Assembly: GCA_033065855.1 (NCBI GenBank)
Contig: JAVXUO010001489.1
Span: 186,001 to 250,000 of the forward strand
Direction: 5' to 3'
DNA: 64,000 nt
Source of the DNA: Escallonia rubra
Taxonomy: Eukaryota; Streptophyta; Magnoliopsida; Escalloniales; Escalloniaceae
A program made the position numbers and the translations under genes. Each line of letters opens with the position of its first letter. Position 1 is the first letter of the stretch. Positions 33,591 to 44,473 of the stretch are shown here, in pieces. The notes beneath the pieces are model-generated. The model ran no database searches. It saw nothing but the letters and a program-made list of their open reading frames with translations, and had not been told where the DNA came from.

Positions 33591-34606
33591 TAGACCTGGC
33601 AAAATAATATCCGTACCCGTTACCCGAACCGTACCCGGTCCAAAATACCGGGTACGGGTACTAGTATTTCATACCCGCCGAAATCAGACCCGTACCCGAA
33701 CCGACCCGTTATTTTCGGGTCGGGTTGGGTCGGTTTTCGGGTTACCCGGATTTACCCGGCTTGTGTGCTATATAAAGGCTTTTAGGGTTTCTTGCCTTCA
33801 TTCTCCCTTCATCTTTTCTCGTCCAGTCGTCCCACCGCCGCTCTCTCTCTCTCTCTCACAGACCGTCTTCTCCACGCCAAACCCACATGACTCGGTCGCC
33901 ACCAGGCCATCGACAGTCCTCGGTCACCACCAGTCCACCGATAGTCCTCCGTCGCCGACAGTCCTCCGTCGCCACCAGTCCACCGACAGTCCATACTCCA
34001 CAAGATCCCAGATCCGCATGACCACTACCGCGACGTCAGTGCAACTCCGTAGATCTACTACCACCGACACCGTCAACGGCGACCACTTCCACTCCAGATC
34101 TACGGCCGGCCACTTCCACTCCAGATCTACGGCCGGCCACTTCCACTCCAGATCTACGGCCGGCCACTTCAACTACAGATCTACCGTCGGCCACTTCAAC
34201 TCCAGATCTACCGCCGGCCTTAAAACACCTTCTACTTCTTTAAAGTTTCAACCCCTGTTGAGTGATTTTATTAGTTCTTTGTAATTTGCAATATTTGTTA
34301 ATTATTTAATTTATTTTGTTCGGTAGATCAATAAATGTATGAATGTTTGAGACTGTGTTATGAATCAGGAATGAATTTGGCTGTTAGGAATGAATTTGGC
34401 TGTTAAAATAGGGCAAAGTATTAAAATCATAATTAATCAAAAATTAGTATTATACCCGCGGGTAATACCCTACCCGCAAGGGTAGGGTACGGATCCTGAA
34501 AAACTCTACCCGTAAAAACCCGGGTAAAAATTACCCGACCCGTTTTTATCCGGACCCGACCGGGTTTTACCCGTACCCCGACGGGTATACCCGTTTGCCA
34601 GGTCTA
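33591..34606. mobile_element. ACCCG-rich hAT element with TATA box and leader
   Basis: Ends TAGACCTGGCAAAATAA and, inverted, TAGACCTGGCAAACGGG; 8-bp flanks CTAAGAAC (33583-33590) and CGAAGAAC (34607-34614), 7/8 match. Termini are dense in TACCCG/GGGTAC words. Inside, CTATATAAAGG (about 33769) is followed by a telo-box-like TTAGGGTTT and a CT-rich leader, which look like a promoter. A Ser/His/Arg-rich open frame at 33763-34284 follows but resembles no transposase and is built partly on a tandem repeat. Confidence 0.85.
34081..34215 (+). repeat. 27-bp tandem repeat, five copies
   Basis: The unit CACTTCCACTCCAGATCTAC plus GGCCGGC is repeated about five times with slight change, inside the hAT element at 33591-34606. 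Translated it gives HFHSRSTAG repeats. Confidence 0.9.
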
Positions 34607-34689
34607 CGAAGAACTAGCAGAAATTAAAGTGTTTTAATGATATCGATTTTAATGCTGACAAGTTTCAAGGTTAGATTTTGATAGGATTT

Positions 34690-35400
34690 TCTTTAAAGGT
34701 AAGTAGAGACTTAGTATCCTATTTATACTATTGAATGAGATCCACGCCCGTTTGATTAAATTCATACTTTTTGTCTCTACAAAATTCATTAGTGAGCTTT
34801 TAAACCTCTTCCACGGTAAAACATTAAATTGACCAAAAAAAGTTGTAATTTAGTCTCGCCCTTTTGAAAATAAAAAATATCCTTAATTTTGTAAACCTTA
34901 TAAATTTAAAAATAGTATATTAAAGGAAATGTATAGCCATTTAACCCATTAGGGATATTCTTATATTATGGGTATAGATCCACACCCGTTTTGGTTAAAT
35001 ACATACTCGTTTATCACTAATAGATGCATTAGTAAACTCTTAACCTTTTTAGCAATAAAATGTTTGAACTTTGCCAAGAATGTTATAGTTTATCCTCACC
35101 CTTTTAAAAGTAAAAAAGACCCTTAATCTTTGTAAACCTTTTATTTTTAAACACGATACCTATCGGTATCATTTCTATAAGGTGGGGCTCGATTCTCACT
35201 GTTTTGGTTTTATACGTACTCTTTTGTTCTAAAAAGATACATAAGTGAACTTTAAACTCTTTAGGGACAAAATGCATATATTTAGCCAAAAGGTTGTGAT
35301 TTAGCCTATTTCTTAAAAGTCATAAAAAAAACTCTTGTATTTAAAAACCTTTAATTTAAAAATGGTATTTCAAGAAGAAAAATGCTTAGCCATTTAACCC
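34690..35400. repeat. Three-unit tandem array, ~210-240-bp period
   Basis: Three divergent units repeat the same word order: CACCCGTTTTGGTTAAAT-like sequence near 34745, 34982 and 35198; AAACTCTTTA-like words; GTAATTTAG/GTGATTTAG; and GTAAACCTTTAATTT-like words near 34891, 35131 and 35341. Units 1 and 3 both end in TAGCCATTTAACCC. No coding sequence is seen. Confidence 0.8.
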
Positions 35401-36544
35401 TTTGCGTATCAAAACTTTAGAATTTTCAAGCCAAAAAAAAACAAAGAGCTAAAATGGATTGAAGTCTTTATCAACTGGATTTCACCTAATCATACCACCC
35501 ATACGAGTAGAATATATAAAGATAGTAACATATGAAGAACATGTGTTCGTGCACATATATGATGTTCTGGGTTACGGTGGAACATACAAAGGTAATAACT
35601 ATATAAATAATATGTTATCACGCAAATGAGGGTATTCTGATAATTTTATTAGGGACTTAGTATTGTTTATTCCTCACGAACTCAAATCATAATTAAGAGT
35701 AGAATAGTATGATCTAGCTATTCTTAAAAGTCGGGAATACTTGTGCATTTAAAAAGTCCTACAAACTCCAGTTGATAGCTTCCTTCCACATGTAGGTCCT
35801 TATTTAAATCTTAGAAATAGACTTCACTTTTACGGCAGCTTCAATTTACTAATATATTTATATAATTTTTTTTATACATGCACAGTAGTTCAAATATGTA
35901 ACATACGCATCAACATACCAATAATAACTACGAAATTAAAAAAAGATTGAGTTTCTGACAAAATATTGAATTTAGTTTAGATAAAATATTATATTTCTCA
36001 GAAAATGCTACAAAAATCTATGTTATCTGCAAGTTATTTTCTTTAATCAAGCTTGATGGCGAAGATTTAGTAGCTCTAGGGTAGTTTTGTTTTAACGTGA
36101 ATAGAGGTAAGCTTTGATAGAGATTTTTTTCAATAATTAAAGAGCATGCAGAAGTTCAAGCGTAATTTTACAAAGTTTTTTTAGGTTTTTTTTCTTTAGG
36201 AAAAGTTAAAACAACTCTTAACTCTAATAAGAACATATATTCCAACAAGGATATTTTAAGAAAATAGACTTGATATCCTATGAGAAGTCAAAAGTACCAT
36301 TATTTTTTAGTAACACTCTAATCCAAAAAGGATATTTAATAGAAAAAAAAAGGTTTTAAGTCAAAAATACCACTAAACTCTTATGAAAAACTCGATTTAA
36401 AAAAGGCATTTTAAGACGGAAAAAAAAAAGTTAACCATTCATATGTAGTACAGATAAATACAAGTGGCATTGCAATAACATGCCAAAAATAATTAATCAG
36501 ATGGGTAATTAAAGACAACAGAAGCAGACAGCATAGATATGTAC
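35401..36544. other. Intergenic, nothing recognised
   Basis: AT-rich DNA with no gene. Near the right end, 36465-36530 is a partial tandem echo of 36541-36600 (CAATAA.ATG.CAA followed by AT.AATCAGATGGGTA-like words). Confidence 0.6.
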
Positions 36545-36782
36545 AAGTTGTGTTGCAATAATATGTCAAGAATGATCAATAAGATGGGTATTTTGAGACG
36601 ACAGAAATAGACTTGAGAGTGTAATTACTTGGTAATTGGCACTGCCAATGATTGTACCCGGCTTTGCTTGTTTTTCCATAACAAGTGATTTCGAGGAAGC
36701 TACAAATTTTCGTGGGGCAAACCATAAATCTTTTGCATCCAAAGAAACACCAAGACCTGAACCTCCCCAAGCTTGACTTTCC
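36545..36782 (+). promoter_or_regulatory. NLR upstream region (duplicated at 33.3 kb)
   Basis: The region directly before the NLR start codon, also present as a copy at 33298-33500. No TATA box was fixed. The long antisense frame through here overlaps the NLR and is a shadow. Confidence 0.5.
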
Positions 36783-39700
36783 ATGGCTGAGATAATCATA
36801 TCACCCCTTCTACAGGTGGTTTTTGATAAGTTGGCTTCCCCTATGCTGACATCCCTGCAGTTTAGCAGAGACTGCATGAAAGAGGTTGAGAAGCTCAGGG
36901 CTACTTTAGCAGTAATCCAAGCCGTCATTGAAGATGCAGAAGTAAAGCAGCAGAAAGTTAAGAAGGTGAGGATTTGGCTGAGAAACCTCAAAGAAGTAGC
37001 CTGTGATATTGATGAATTGCTGGACAAGCTCAACACACAAGCTCTCCAGAGAAGGATAAAGGCAAACAAGGTAAGATGGTCTTGTTTAGCTCTTGAACCA
37101 TTTCCAAGTAACAACATACCACGAAAACTGAAAATGATACGAAGGAGACTAGACGATATAGCTAGAGAGATGTCACAGTTCCAATTCGCAGAGAGCGTAG
37201 GGTACAGACGATCTTTGACAATTGAACATCGCGAAACAGGTCCCCATTTAGATGAATCAGAAGTTTTTGGTAGAAAAGAAAATGTGGATGTTCTAGTCAA
37301 TATGTTACTGTCATCCACCACAGGCAATCAGGCAAATGTATCAGTACTACCAATAGTTGGGATTGGAGGGATTGGAAAAACAACACTTGCTCAATTAGTC
37401 TATAATGATCAGAGGGTGGTTGCACATTTCAATTTAAGGATTTGGGTGTCAGTGTATAATAACTCTAATCTCAAGAAGATCACGAGTGCTATTTTGGACT
37501 GTGCGTCTGTGAATAAACACGAGTCCTTGCAAATAGGTCTACTGCAATCTCAGTTGTTCGAGTCCTTACACGGAAAGAGATATCTTCTTGTGTTGGATGA
37601 TGTCTGGAATGATGACCAAGATGACTGGGAGAAACTGAAATATCCATTCAAAGGTGGCGCAAATGGAAGCAAAATTGTGATCACCACGCGCAGTGAGAAA
37701 GTTGCATCAATTATGGCCACAATGCCACAATACATGTTGGAAGGTCTAGATGAGGATGCATGTTGGACATTGTTCAAGCAAAGAGCTTTTGCAGAGGGAG
37801 AAGAAGAAGTTTACCCAAAGTTACTTTCAATAGGTAAACAGATAGCCAGAAAATGCAGAGGGGTGCCCTTAGTAGCAAAGGTTCTCGGAAGTTTGATGCG
37901 CTTCAAAAGAGAGGAAAGTGAGTGGTCATATGTGCAAGATAGTGAGCTATGGAACCTCCATGAAAATGAAAACAAACTTCTATCAGCCCTAAGGTTGAGT
38001 TATAGTCATCTGCCAGTACATTTGAAACGATGTTTCGCTTACTGTTCGGTGCTTCCCAAGGATTTTGAAATGGAAAAGGAAAAGATGATACGTATGTGGA
38101 TTGCAGAAGGATTAATCGAATCGTTGGGGGATACTTCTGTCACCAGAAAGATAGAGGATACGGGTAGTGAATACTTCAATGATTTACAGTTAATGTCTTT
38201 CTTTCAAGCTGTAAATAGTTGTGATGACAACGGCAAAGTGAAGTTCAAAATGCACGCTTTAATTCACGACCTTGCAAAATCTATTGCTGGAAATGAGTTC
38301 TTGATACTGGGGCATGAAAGCTCATCAAGTACTCTTACTCAAGATCATTATTCCTCAGGACCTTTGAGTGACCTTGCCCAAGTTCGTCATGCTTCCGTGG
38401 TTTGCAAATTCAATTCATCTTGGATTCCAGAAGCATTGTATGCTGCAAGCAAATTACGAACCCTCAGATTGTTTTCTCCGGGAAATGACTCTGGCAAGGT
38501 TGTTCCTTCCATATTTAGGGTCTTCAGACGCCTCCGAGTGCTAGACTTAAGCGGCAGTGGCATTAGGAAGCTACAGAAATCAATTGGTTCATTGATATAT
38601 TTGAGGTATCTTGATCTCTCGGACACGTTTGTGGAAACATTACCAAAAACGATCTGCCATCTCTGCAATCTGCAGACTTTGGATGTCACACGTTGCCATG
38701 ATCTCATGAATTTGCCAAAAGGAATCACAAAGTTGATGAACTTGAGACATTTGATCATAAAGGACTGCACCAGACTTACTCGCATGCCTTCTGTGAAAAT
38801 GTTGCAAAATCTGCAAACTTTGCCGGTTTTCATTGTGGGCAATAAGTTTGAGGAGAGCCTTTTCCAACTTGTGCATCTAGATCTCCGTGGTGAATTGAAA
38901 ATCAGAAACCTGGAGAAGGTTGGAAATGTAATCCCGGATCTGTGTTTAGAGCAAAAGCAACTATATTCGCTCAAACTGTCTTGGGGCAATGATGAGAAGT
39001 CCGACCTTTTCTCTTCATCACAATCTTCAGAAGGATGTCCTTCTGATAATGGTAATGCAGAGGCTCTGCTCAACTGTTTACAACCAAATGACAGTTTGAG
39101 GAAGTTGTTTCTAAATGGCTACTTGGGAGTAACATTCCCGCAGTGGATGAATAACATCACGCTCCCAAGTCTTACCGATCTGGTACTGACCGACTGTAAA
39201 CATTGTGTAATCCTTCCTGCACTGGGACAACTACCTTTCCTTAAGATTCTGAGCATGCAAGGAATCAATGCTATCGTGAACATTGCTGGCGAGTTCTATG
39301 GCCATGAAAGCAAAGAGGCGCCATTTCCTTCTCTAAAGAAGCTCACCTTCAAGAACTTCACCAATTTAGAAACATGGGAGAGCCCGGCAGCCAGAGAAGC
39401 GTTTGCTTGCTTGGATACTCTGACTATTATTGGATGCCCCAACTTGAAAACCATGCCATGGTTTCCATCTCTTCAACATTTAGAGCTGCGGAACTGCAAT
39501 GGTAGGATTCTCAGGTCAGCGGCAGAGCTAGACTCACTATCCACTGTTGTTATTGACATCTTTCCAAAACTTTTACATCTGCCACAAGGGTTGTTGCAGA
39601 ACAGTCCTCTTACATCCTTGACGATTAGCTCTTGCCCCCAGCTTAGTTCACTGCCTTGGGACTTGAGAGGCCTTGTAGCTCTAAAATCACTGACCCTACG

Positions 39701-40346
39701 CTGGTGTGAAGAGCTATGTGCTCTGCCAAGGGCAATCAGAGACCTTACTAGTCTGGAGTCGTTAGAGATTACAGAGTGCCCTAGTTTAATTTCTTTGCCA
39801 GAAGAAGGCATTCAAGGTTTATGTTCTCTTCGGTCATTATCCATAGAGAACTGTTGTAACTTGACTTCTTTGCCAAAGGCAATAAGGTTTCTGACAGCCC
39901 TTGAGTGCCTAACGATCATGTATTGCCCAAACATTGCTGCATTACCAGATGAGCTGCAACATCTCTCTGTCCTCCGCAGCCTGAATATCTTAAGCTGTCA
40001 AGAGCTAGTGTCTCTTCCAGAGGGGCTGCAACATGTCACGACGTTGGAAAACCTGGAAATTTGCAGCTGTCCAAACCTTACGGAATTGCCAGAATGGATG
40101 AAGAACCTTGTGTCACTTAGATCCTTGGCGATCTCAGATTGCCAGAACATAAGATCTTTCCCAACAGGGATAGAAAGTCTCACAGAGCTTCAACACCTGT
40201 CGGTGAGAGACTCTCCAGATCTTGAAAGACGATGCGAAGAGAGCAGGGGAGAGGACTGGAACAAGATATCTCACATCCCATATATTTACGTCGGATCATC
40301 AGTACTGCAGAACAGACATACAGCTGCAACCAAATCTTCAAGTTGA
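36783..40346 (+). CDS. CC-NB-LRR disease resistance protein, RGA type (single exon)
   Basis: An intracellular immune receptor of the CNL class, 1187 aa without introns. An Rx-type coiled-coil domain covers about 1-150. In the NB-ARC domain are P-loop GIGGIGKTT (193-201), RNBS-A HFNLRIWVSV, kinase-2 YLLVLDDVW (267-275, which ends in Trp as in non-TIR NLRs), RNBS-B GSKIVITTR, GVPL (360-363) and RNBS-D CFAYCSVLPKDFEM. The MHD position reads MHA (490-492): the codon at 38256-38258 is GCT, not an Asp codon. Leucine-rich repeats run from about 560 to 1165, the last ten or so being regular 23-24-residue repeats of the form LxxLxIxxCPxLxxLPxx. The reading frame is intact. The recognised pathogen cannot be inferred. 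Confidence 0.96.
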   Translation: MAEIIISPLLQVVFDKLASPMLTSLQFSRDCMKEVEKLRATLAVIQAVIEDAEVKQQKVKKVRIWLRNLKEVACDIDELLDKLNTQALQRRIKANKVRWSCLALEPFPSNNIPRKLKMIRRRLDDIAREMSQFQFAESVGYRRSLTIEHRETGPHLDESEVFGRKENVDVLVNMLLSSTTGNQANVSVLPIVGIGGIGKTTLAQLVYNDQRVVAHFNLRIWVSVYNNSNLKKITSAILDCASVNKHESLQIGLLQSQLFESLHGKRYLLVLDDVWNDDQDDWEKLKYPFKGGANGSKIVITTRSEKVASIMATMPQYMLEGLDEDACWTLFKQRAFAEGEEEVYPKLLSIGKQIARKCRGVPLVAKVLGSLMRFKREESEWSYVQDSELWNLHENENKLLSALRLSYSHLPVHLKRCFAYCSVLPKDFEMEKEKMIRMWIAEGLIESLGDTSVTRKIEDTGSEYFNDLQLMSFFQAVNSCDDNGKVKFKMHALIHDLAKSIAGNEFLILGHESSSSTLTQDHYSSGPLSDLAQVRHASVVCKFNSSWIPEALYAASKLRTLRLFSPGNDSGKVVPSIFRVFRRLRVLDLSGSGIRKLQKSIGSLIYLRYLDLSDTFVETLPKTICHLCNLQTLDVTRCHDLMNLPKGITKLMNLRHLIIKDCTRLTRMPSVKMLQNLQTLPVFIVGNKFEESLFQLVHLDLRGELKIRNLEKVGNVIPDLCLEQKQLYSLKLSWGNDEKSDLFSSSQSSEGCPSDNGNAEALLNCLQPNDSLRKLFLNGYLGVTFPQWMNNITLPSLTDLVLTDCKHCVILPALGQLPFLKILSMQGINAIVNIAGEFYGHESKEAPFPSLKKLTFKNFTNLETWESPAAREAFACLDTLTIIGCPNLKTMPWFPSLQHLELRNCNGRILRSAAELDSLSTVVIDIFPKLLHLPQGLLQNSPLTSLTISSCPQLSSLPWDLRGLVALKSLTLRWCEELCALPRAIRDLTSLESLEITECPSLISLPEEGIQGLCSLRSLSIENCCNLTSLPKAIRFLTALECLTIMYCPNIAALPDELQHLSVLRSLNILSCQELVSLPEGLQHVTTLENLEICSCPNLTELPEWMKNLVSLRSLAISDCQNIRSFPTGIESLTELQHLSVRDSPDLERRCEESRGEDWNKISHIPYIYVGSSVLQNRHTAATKSSS

Positions 40347-42186
40347 GGCCATCATATACTCAACTGGTATCACTATTTTGAAATTCAAATGGTGAATTCC
40401 ATCTGGTCTCAGAATTTTTAAGAACATTTGTTCGTTACTATTTTTTTCATCACCTTATTTGCTTTGGTTGCTCGTCTTGTAGGATAAAGCTACTACTAAA
40501 GCTGGAGCATCCATAAGTTTTCAATATGGAGCTAACATGATTACTTTGGAGGAGCTAGTAGTGCATACTCCAATCACTTACTGAATATATCATAATTAGT
40601 TCCTTCACAGGGTGTATCATGTACCTCAATGTCCTTTTTCCAATCGTTGCTGCAACATCTGCTATTTGCTTTCATCGATAAATGGAGGTGTTTGCCAAGA
40701 TCTGCCCATCGAAGTCTTGTAGTCGCATGCATTTGTCTAACGAAATGCATTAGCCTCTCAAACGGTAGCAGGAGACGTGTTGAATAACAGAGAAGAGTGG
40801 TTGCTAGCACCTCAGCTATCCCGGGGCACTGTGCACTCCAGAAGACATTTTTCAGTCCAGCCACAAGGAGCGACGCAGGCATGCTTAATTGAAGCCTTAA
40901 GCGCACATTGTGCAATAGCCAAAAGTTGGTCTGACTTTCGATAGCTCCGTGGACGAAAAAAGAAACCTCCAATCTGATTTAAGATTTTCGTGTCTTTCAA
41001 ATTTTCAGATGCTCAATAATGTTATGTAAATCATCTCCGTGCAGTGAACTTAATCTGCAGAACTTAATTTCCAACTACTTAAAATTACATCCGTCGAAAC
41101 AACATAATCACAAAATTCTATGGGACTTTTCCTATATAGTCTTCCTAGTAGATCGGCAAAAGCCCCACTCAGCAAGAGCGGACTGCATAAGAAAACTTCA
41201 ACCATGTTGTCTGTCGACTGCCAATATCCTACGAGAAGGTCTTTAATTGGATAATCGGCGATAATGCGCCAATTGTGCCATTGTGCTGATCAGCTCTTGT
41301 CCCAGGTACTTGAAATTCAACAAACGGACGCCATAGGTTTTTGGACATAAGAGGACACAGTTGACAGAGCATTCCCTTGCTTAAACCGACTCAAAACATA
41401 GACCCACTTCATCAGTCCTGTGATTTCAAACTACTAAAACAATTTCATTATCACCAGCAGATCTAAGCTAGCTTCCATTGCACTAAGCAAATCCTTCCAA
41501 ACATTCTTGACAACAAAGCTTCGTTTACTGACATAAGACTTCGGATAACTTTCTCTGAATGACCAACTTTCAAGCTACATCTTACCGTACTATTTCACAT
41601 TCGGTATAGTTGAACAATATACCAGGCAGTCCACCATAATTAATAGCTACCATTTTTTAGAGATTGTCATGAGGGCTTGAGGAACATGGGAAAGAACTGG
41701 CACAAAATATTTGGAACCCACACCTCTAAGTTGGATTGTCAGCACTATGAGAGGCACAATATATAGGTCTAAACAACGTAGCTATGAGCCTATTAACCAG
41801 TCACCCTTTGGGGGATTTAGCCTCATTTGCTTGGTGAGGTTGACTAACATTTCTTGAAACAGAAAAAGCAGTGTATCTATGGATCGCAAACATGATGACA
41901 ATAAGATACATAAGCTTGTAAGATAATTCTAAATACTCGGTGAAGGCCAATAGTCAGCAATTGTGTCCACCACGGGAGAAAGAGATGATATAAACAAACA
42001 GCCTGTCTGGCATTCTGGATAGGGTTGTATGGTTGATTCCCTTCAACAGTAGGAAAAACAGCCACTTGAACAGGAAGAGAAACAGATACGAAGTAATATG
42101 ACTTCGATGAAAAGTATTGAAAATTAAGTATTGAAACATCTCACTAAATGTTTTAACAATATTGCATGTTAAACAAAAATGTAGCT
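40347..42186. other. Intergenic, NLR 3' flank
   Basis: Presumed NLR 3' UTR at first, then unique-looking AT-rich sequence. Short open frames on the minus strand (40574-40972, 41954-42196) have no motif. No gene is supported. Confidence 0.6.
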
Positions 42187-42196
42187 GGGTTTTCAA

Positions 42197-42539
42197 GAGT
42201 TTTTGCCATTAATAATCAATTTTTAATACTTAATTACTTTTTTATTCCATTTTGAACCTTATTTCCTATCTACTCCACTTTTGAAAATCCTGATTCCAAA
42301 CAGATATTTCAAGAGAAGAAAACATGGTTTGAAACAACGTTTTCAAAAGAAATCTTAGTTCCTAATAGAGATTTCATACGTTAGCATATTGAAATCTCTG
42401 TTTGGAACCACGTTTTCTTTCCTTGAAATCTCTGTTTGGAATCACGATTTCCAAAAGTGGATTAGATAGATAAATAAGGTTCAAAATAGGGTAAATAAGT
42501 AATAAAGTATTAAAAATGAATTATTAAGGGCAAAAACTC
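42197..42539. mobile_element. Long-TIR foldback MITE, probably Mutator-type
   Basis: About 115-bp inverted repeats start GAGTTTTTGCC and include TTTTGAACCTTATTT and GATTCCAAACAGA in both arms. 10-bp flanks GGGTTTTCAA (42187-42196) and GTGTTTTCAA (42540-42549) match at 9 of 10. Almost the whole 343 bp can fold back on itself, so a transcript would form a long hairpin. Confidence 0.87.
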
Positions 42540-42549
42540 GTGTTTTCAA

Positions 42550-42735
42550 AGTGCATATACATAAAACAAGATGATGAACTTGAGAGTATATATTCCCTTT
42601 TATGAAGTTGAATAGTACACCTCATAGGACCTCTCGTACATTGCACAATCAGTCCTTCAAATTTATTTTCTTCAAGTAAGCTGAGATCTCCAAGGTAAAC
42701 TATACTTTATCAGGCTCTATAGTACAAACAAGTTG
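42550..42735. other. UFC1 3' flank
   Basis: Presumed 3' UTR of the minus-strand UFC1 gene, lying between its stop codon and the foldback MITE. No other feature is seen. Confidence 0.5.
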
Positions 42736-44317
42736 CTAAGACTCGCTGGCTGACGCTACGTCATCTTTGTGCTTAATCATGCCAGAATCCACGAGAATTG
42801 GAATCTCTGCTGCAAGCCAAGGTGCAAGCCCCAAACAAAGGGCATGCGCTATACCAAACCTAGGACTGCCAGAAAAAGACAACAAGAATACAGAGTTAAT
42901 CTCCTTGAACTCTAAAATGCTATAGTATGAATACAAATTAGACAGTAAAACCATGTTGAGGTGCAACTGAAGCACAAAAAAGAACCACGTTATCCACTAT
43001 TCCCGCAGAGTAAATCTACAGAGAGCATGCGAACAGGATGATCATCATCATCTAACCTTCTTTGAAGTTTACACCATTAGATGGGCACAGTAAAAATTAA
43101 CATGCCAAGAGCAAGATTTCTTCGATGATAAAATTGCCCTTGCCTCTTTCTCTCATATTGCATCTACCCGGAAGAATTTCCGGCCACTATATTGGGTTGC
43201 CGGTACCTACAAGAAATCCTGATCGACGAGCTACATTTTGTTGGTAAATTTCACCCTATCTACGAGCTACACTTTCAGTCATTTTTCCCTAGCTTCCATC
43301 CGGAAGAGAAGAGGGGAGAACAGAGTGTCCAGGCCTCAACCTTGAGGATGTGGTGTCAACAATGGGATGAAGATGGTGTCAACCACCAATGATGGACGAT
43401 GACGGAGTGAATAATTTGTGATGGTTGATGAGTTGTCACTCGGTCACAAAAGCTGAATGGAATAGAATGGGTAGTGTCAACGTTTTGTAGGCTAACAGCT
43501 CGTTCACACATGCAAACTAACGTGCTGACTCTAACTACCCATTTTCACAATCCTCGGGAAAGAAATTCACAAAAAGAGAAGGCATTCAAATCTCATAAAC
43601 AACAGAATGAGTAATCTTCCCTTTGTTTATAATTTTTATCCCCTTTTAATTTCCTAGACTAGAACTTGAACACTTAAACATCGACTTTAGGCATTGTTGT
43701 TGGCTTAACTCAACTTCTCAATAAAGCTTATCAAACGTGTAATCGCCGAGTTCAACTCAATGTTCATTTCTAGACGTTCGCAACGAGTCAAACCAGACAT
43801 AAATTACGCACACAGAGTGAAAACTAGTAAGAGTAATATACCAATTCTTCGCCCAGAGCGGCTTGAAATGCACGGTCAAGCAGATCTTCCCTCCTCTATA
43901 CATCTAAAAAATCACCAAAACACGATCAACATAAAAAATTACCCCCGAAAAACCATCAAATGACAACTACAAAAACATCCCGACCTTGTGAGTCTTTCCG
44001 TCGAGCTGCGGCAGCTCGAGCTCCGGCGCGGTGGCCGGGTAAGTGACCGGAATGTCGAACTGGAGGTCAAACTCGTACTTTAGCAGGTTGTGGACGTACC
44101 AGCACTTGCCGGTCCAGCGTGTCCCTTCCGGATTGGCGGCGGAGATTCGGAACCAATCGTTGTCCTTCGACTTGTTCATGGAGGTGTAGGCGATCAGGGC
44201 CTTGTATTCTTCCTTTAGGCGCTGAGTCCATGAAGCGCCGTCGCGTGGACCAGCTTTGGTAAGGAGGAGGGGGATCTTCGTGAGGGCCGATTTGGTGTTT
44301 GGGTCCCAACCCTCCAT
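42736..44317 (-). CDS. UFC1: UFM1-conjugating enzyme UFC1 (3 exons)
   Basis: The E2 enzyme of ufmylation: it takes UFM1 from the E1 UBA5 as a thioester and passes it with the E3 UFL1 to targets such as ribosomal protein uL24 at the endoplasmic reticulum. Minus-strand exons are 44317-43985, 43903-43842 (62 bp) and 42865-42736, giving 174 aa, close to the family length. The short middle exon encodes [20 protein letters not shown], which carries the catalytic Cys119 in the family motif GGKICLT. Exon 1 starts [10 protein letters not shown]; the last exon holds [20 protein letters not shown]. An upstream in-frame extension to 44407 is disregarded because family proteins start near MEGWDP. The 980-bp intron 2 has no insert that I recognise. 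Confidence 0.95.
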
Positions 44318-44320
44318 TGT

Positions 44321-44335
44321 CAAAACCCTAACCCT
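44321..44335 (-). promoter_or_regulatory. Double telo-box in UFC1 leader
   Basis: On the coding strand this reads TTAGGGTTAGGGTTT, two telomere-like units a few bases before the ATG. Telo-boxes (AAACCCTAA) are common in promoters and leaders of plant translation and growth genes, which fits UFC1's link to ribosomes. Confidence 0.65.
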
Positions 44336-44473
44336 AACGCTGGATCTTGTTAGAAAGAAGGCGATGTCCGTTTTTTGTATTTTCCTTTTTCCAACTTCTT
44401 TTTCCACTTTGGGTAAAGAGAAGCGTAATTGCTTATACCTCTCAGTTGTTTGTTTAAGTACGAATTAGACTCA

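Noticed and set aside
36566-37327. A 253-codon minus-strand frame overlapping the NLR start
   Set aside because: It is antisense to the conserved CC and P-loop coding region and has no family resemblance.
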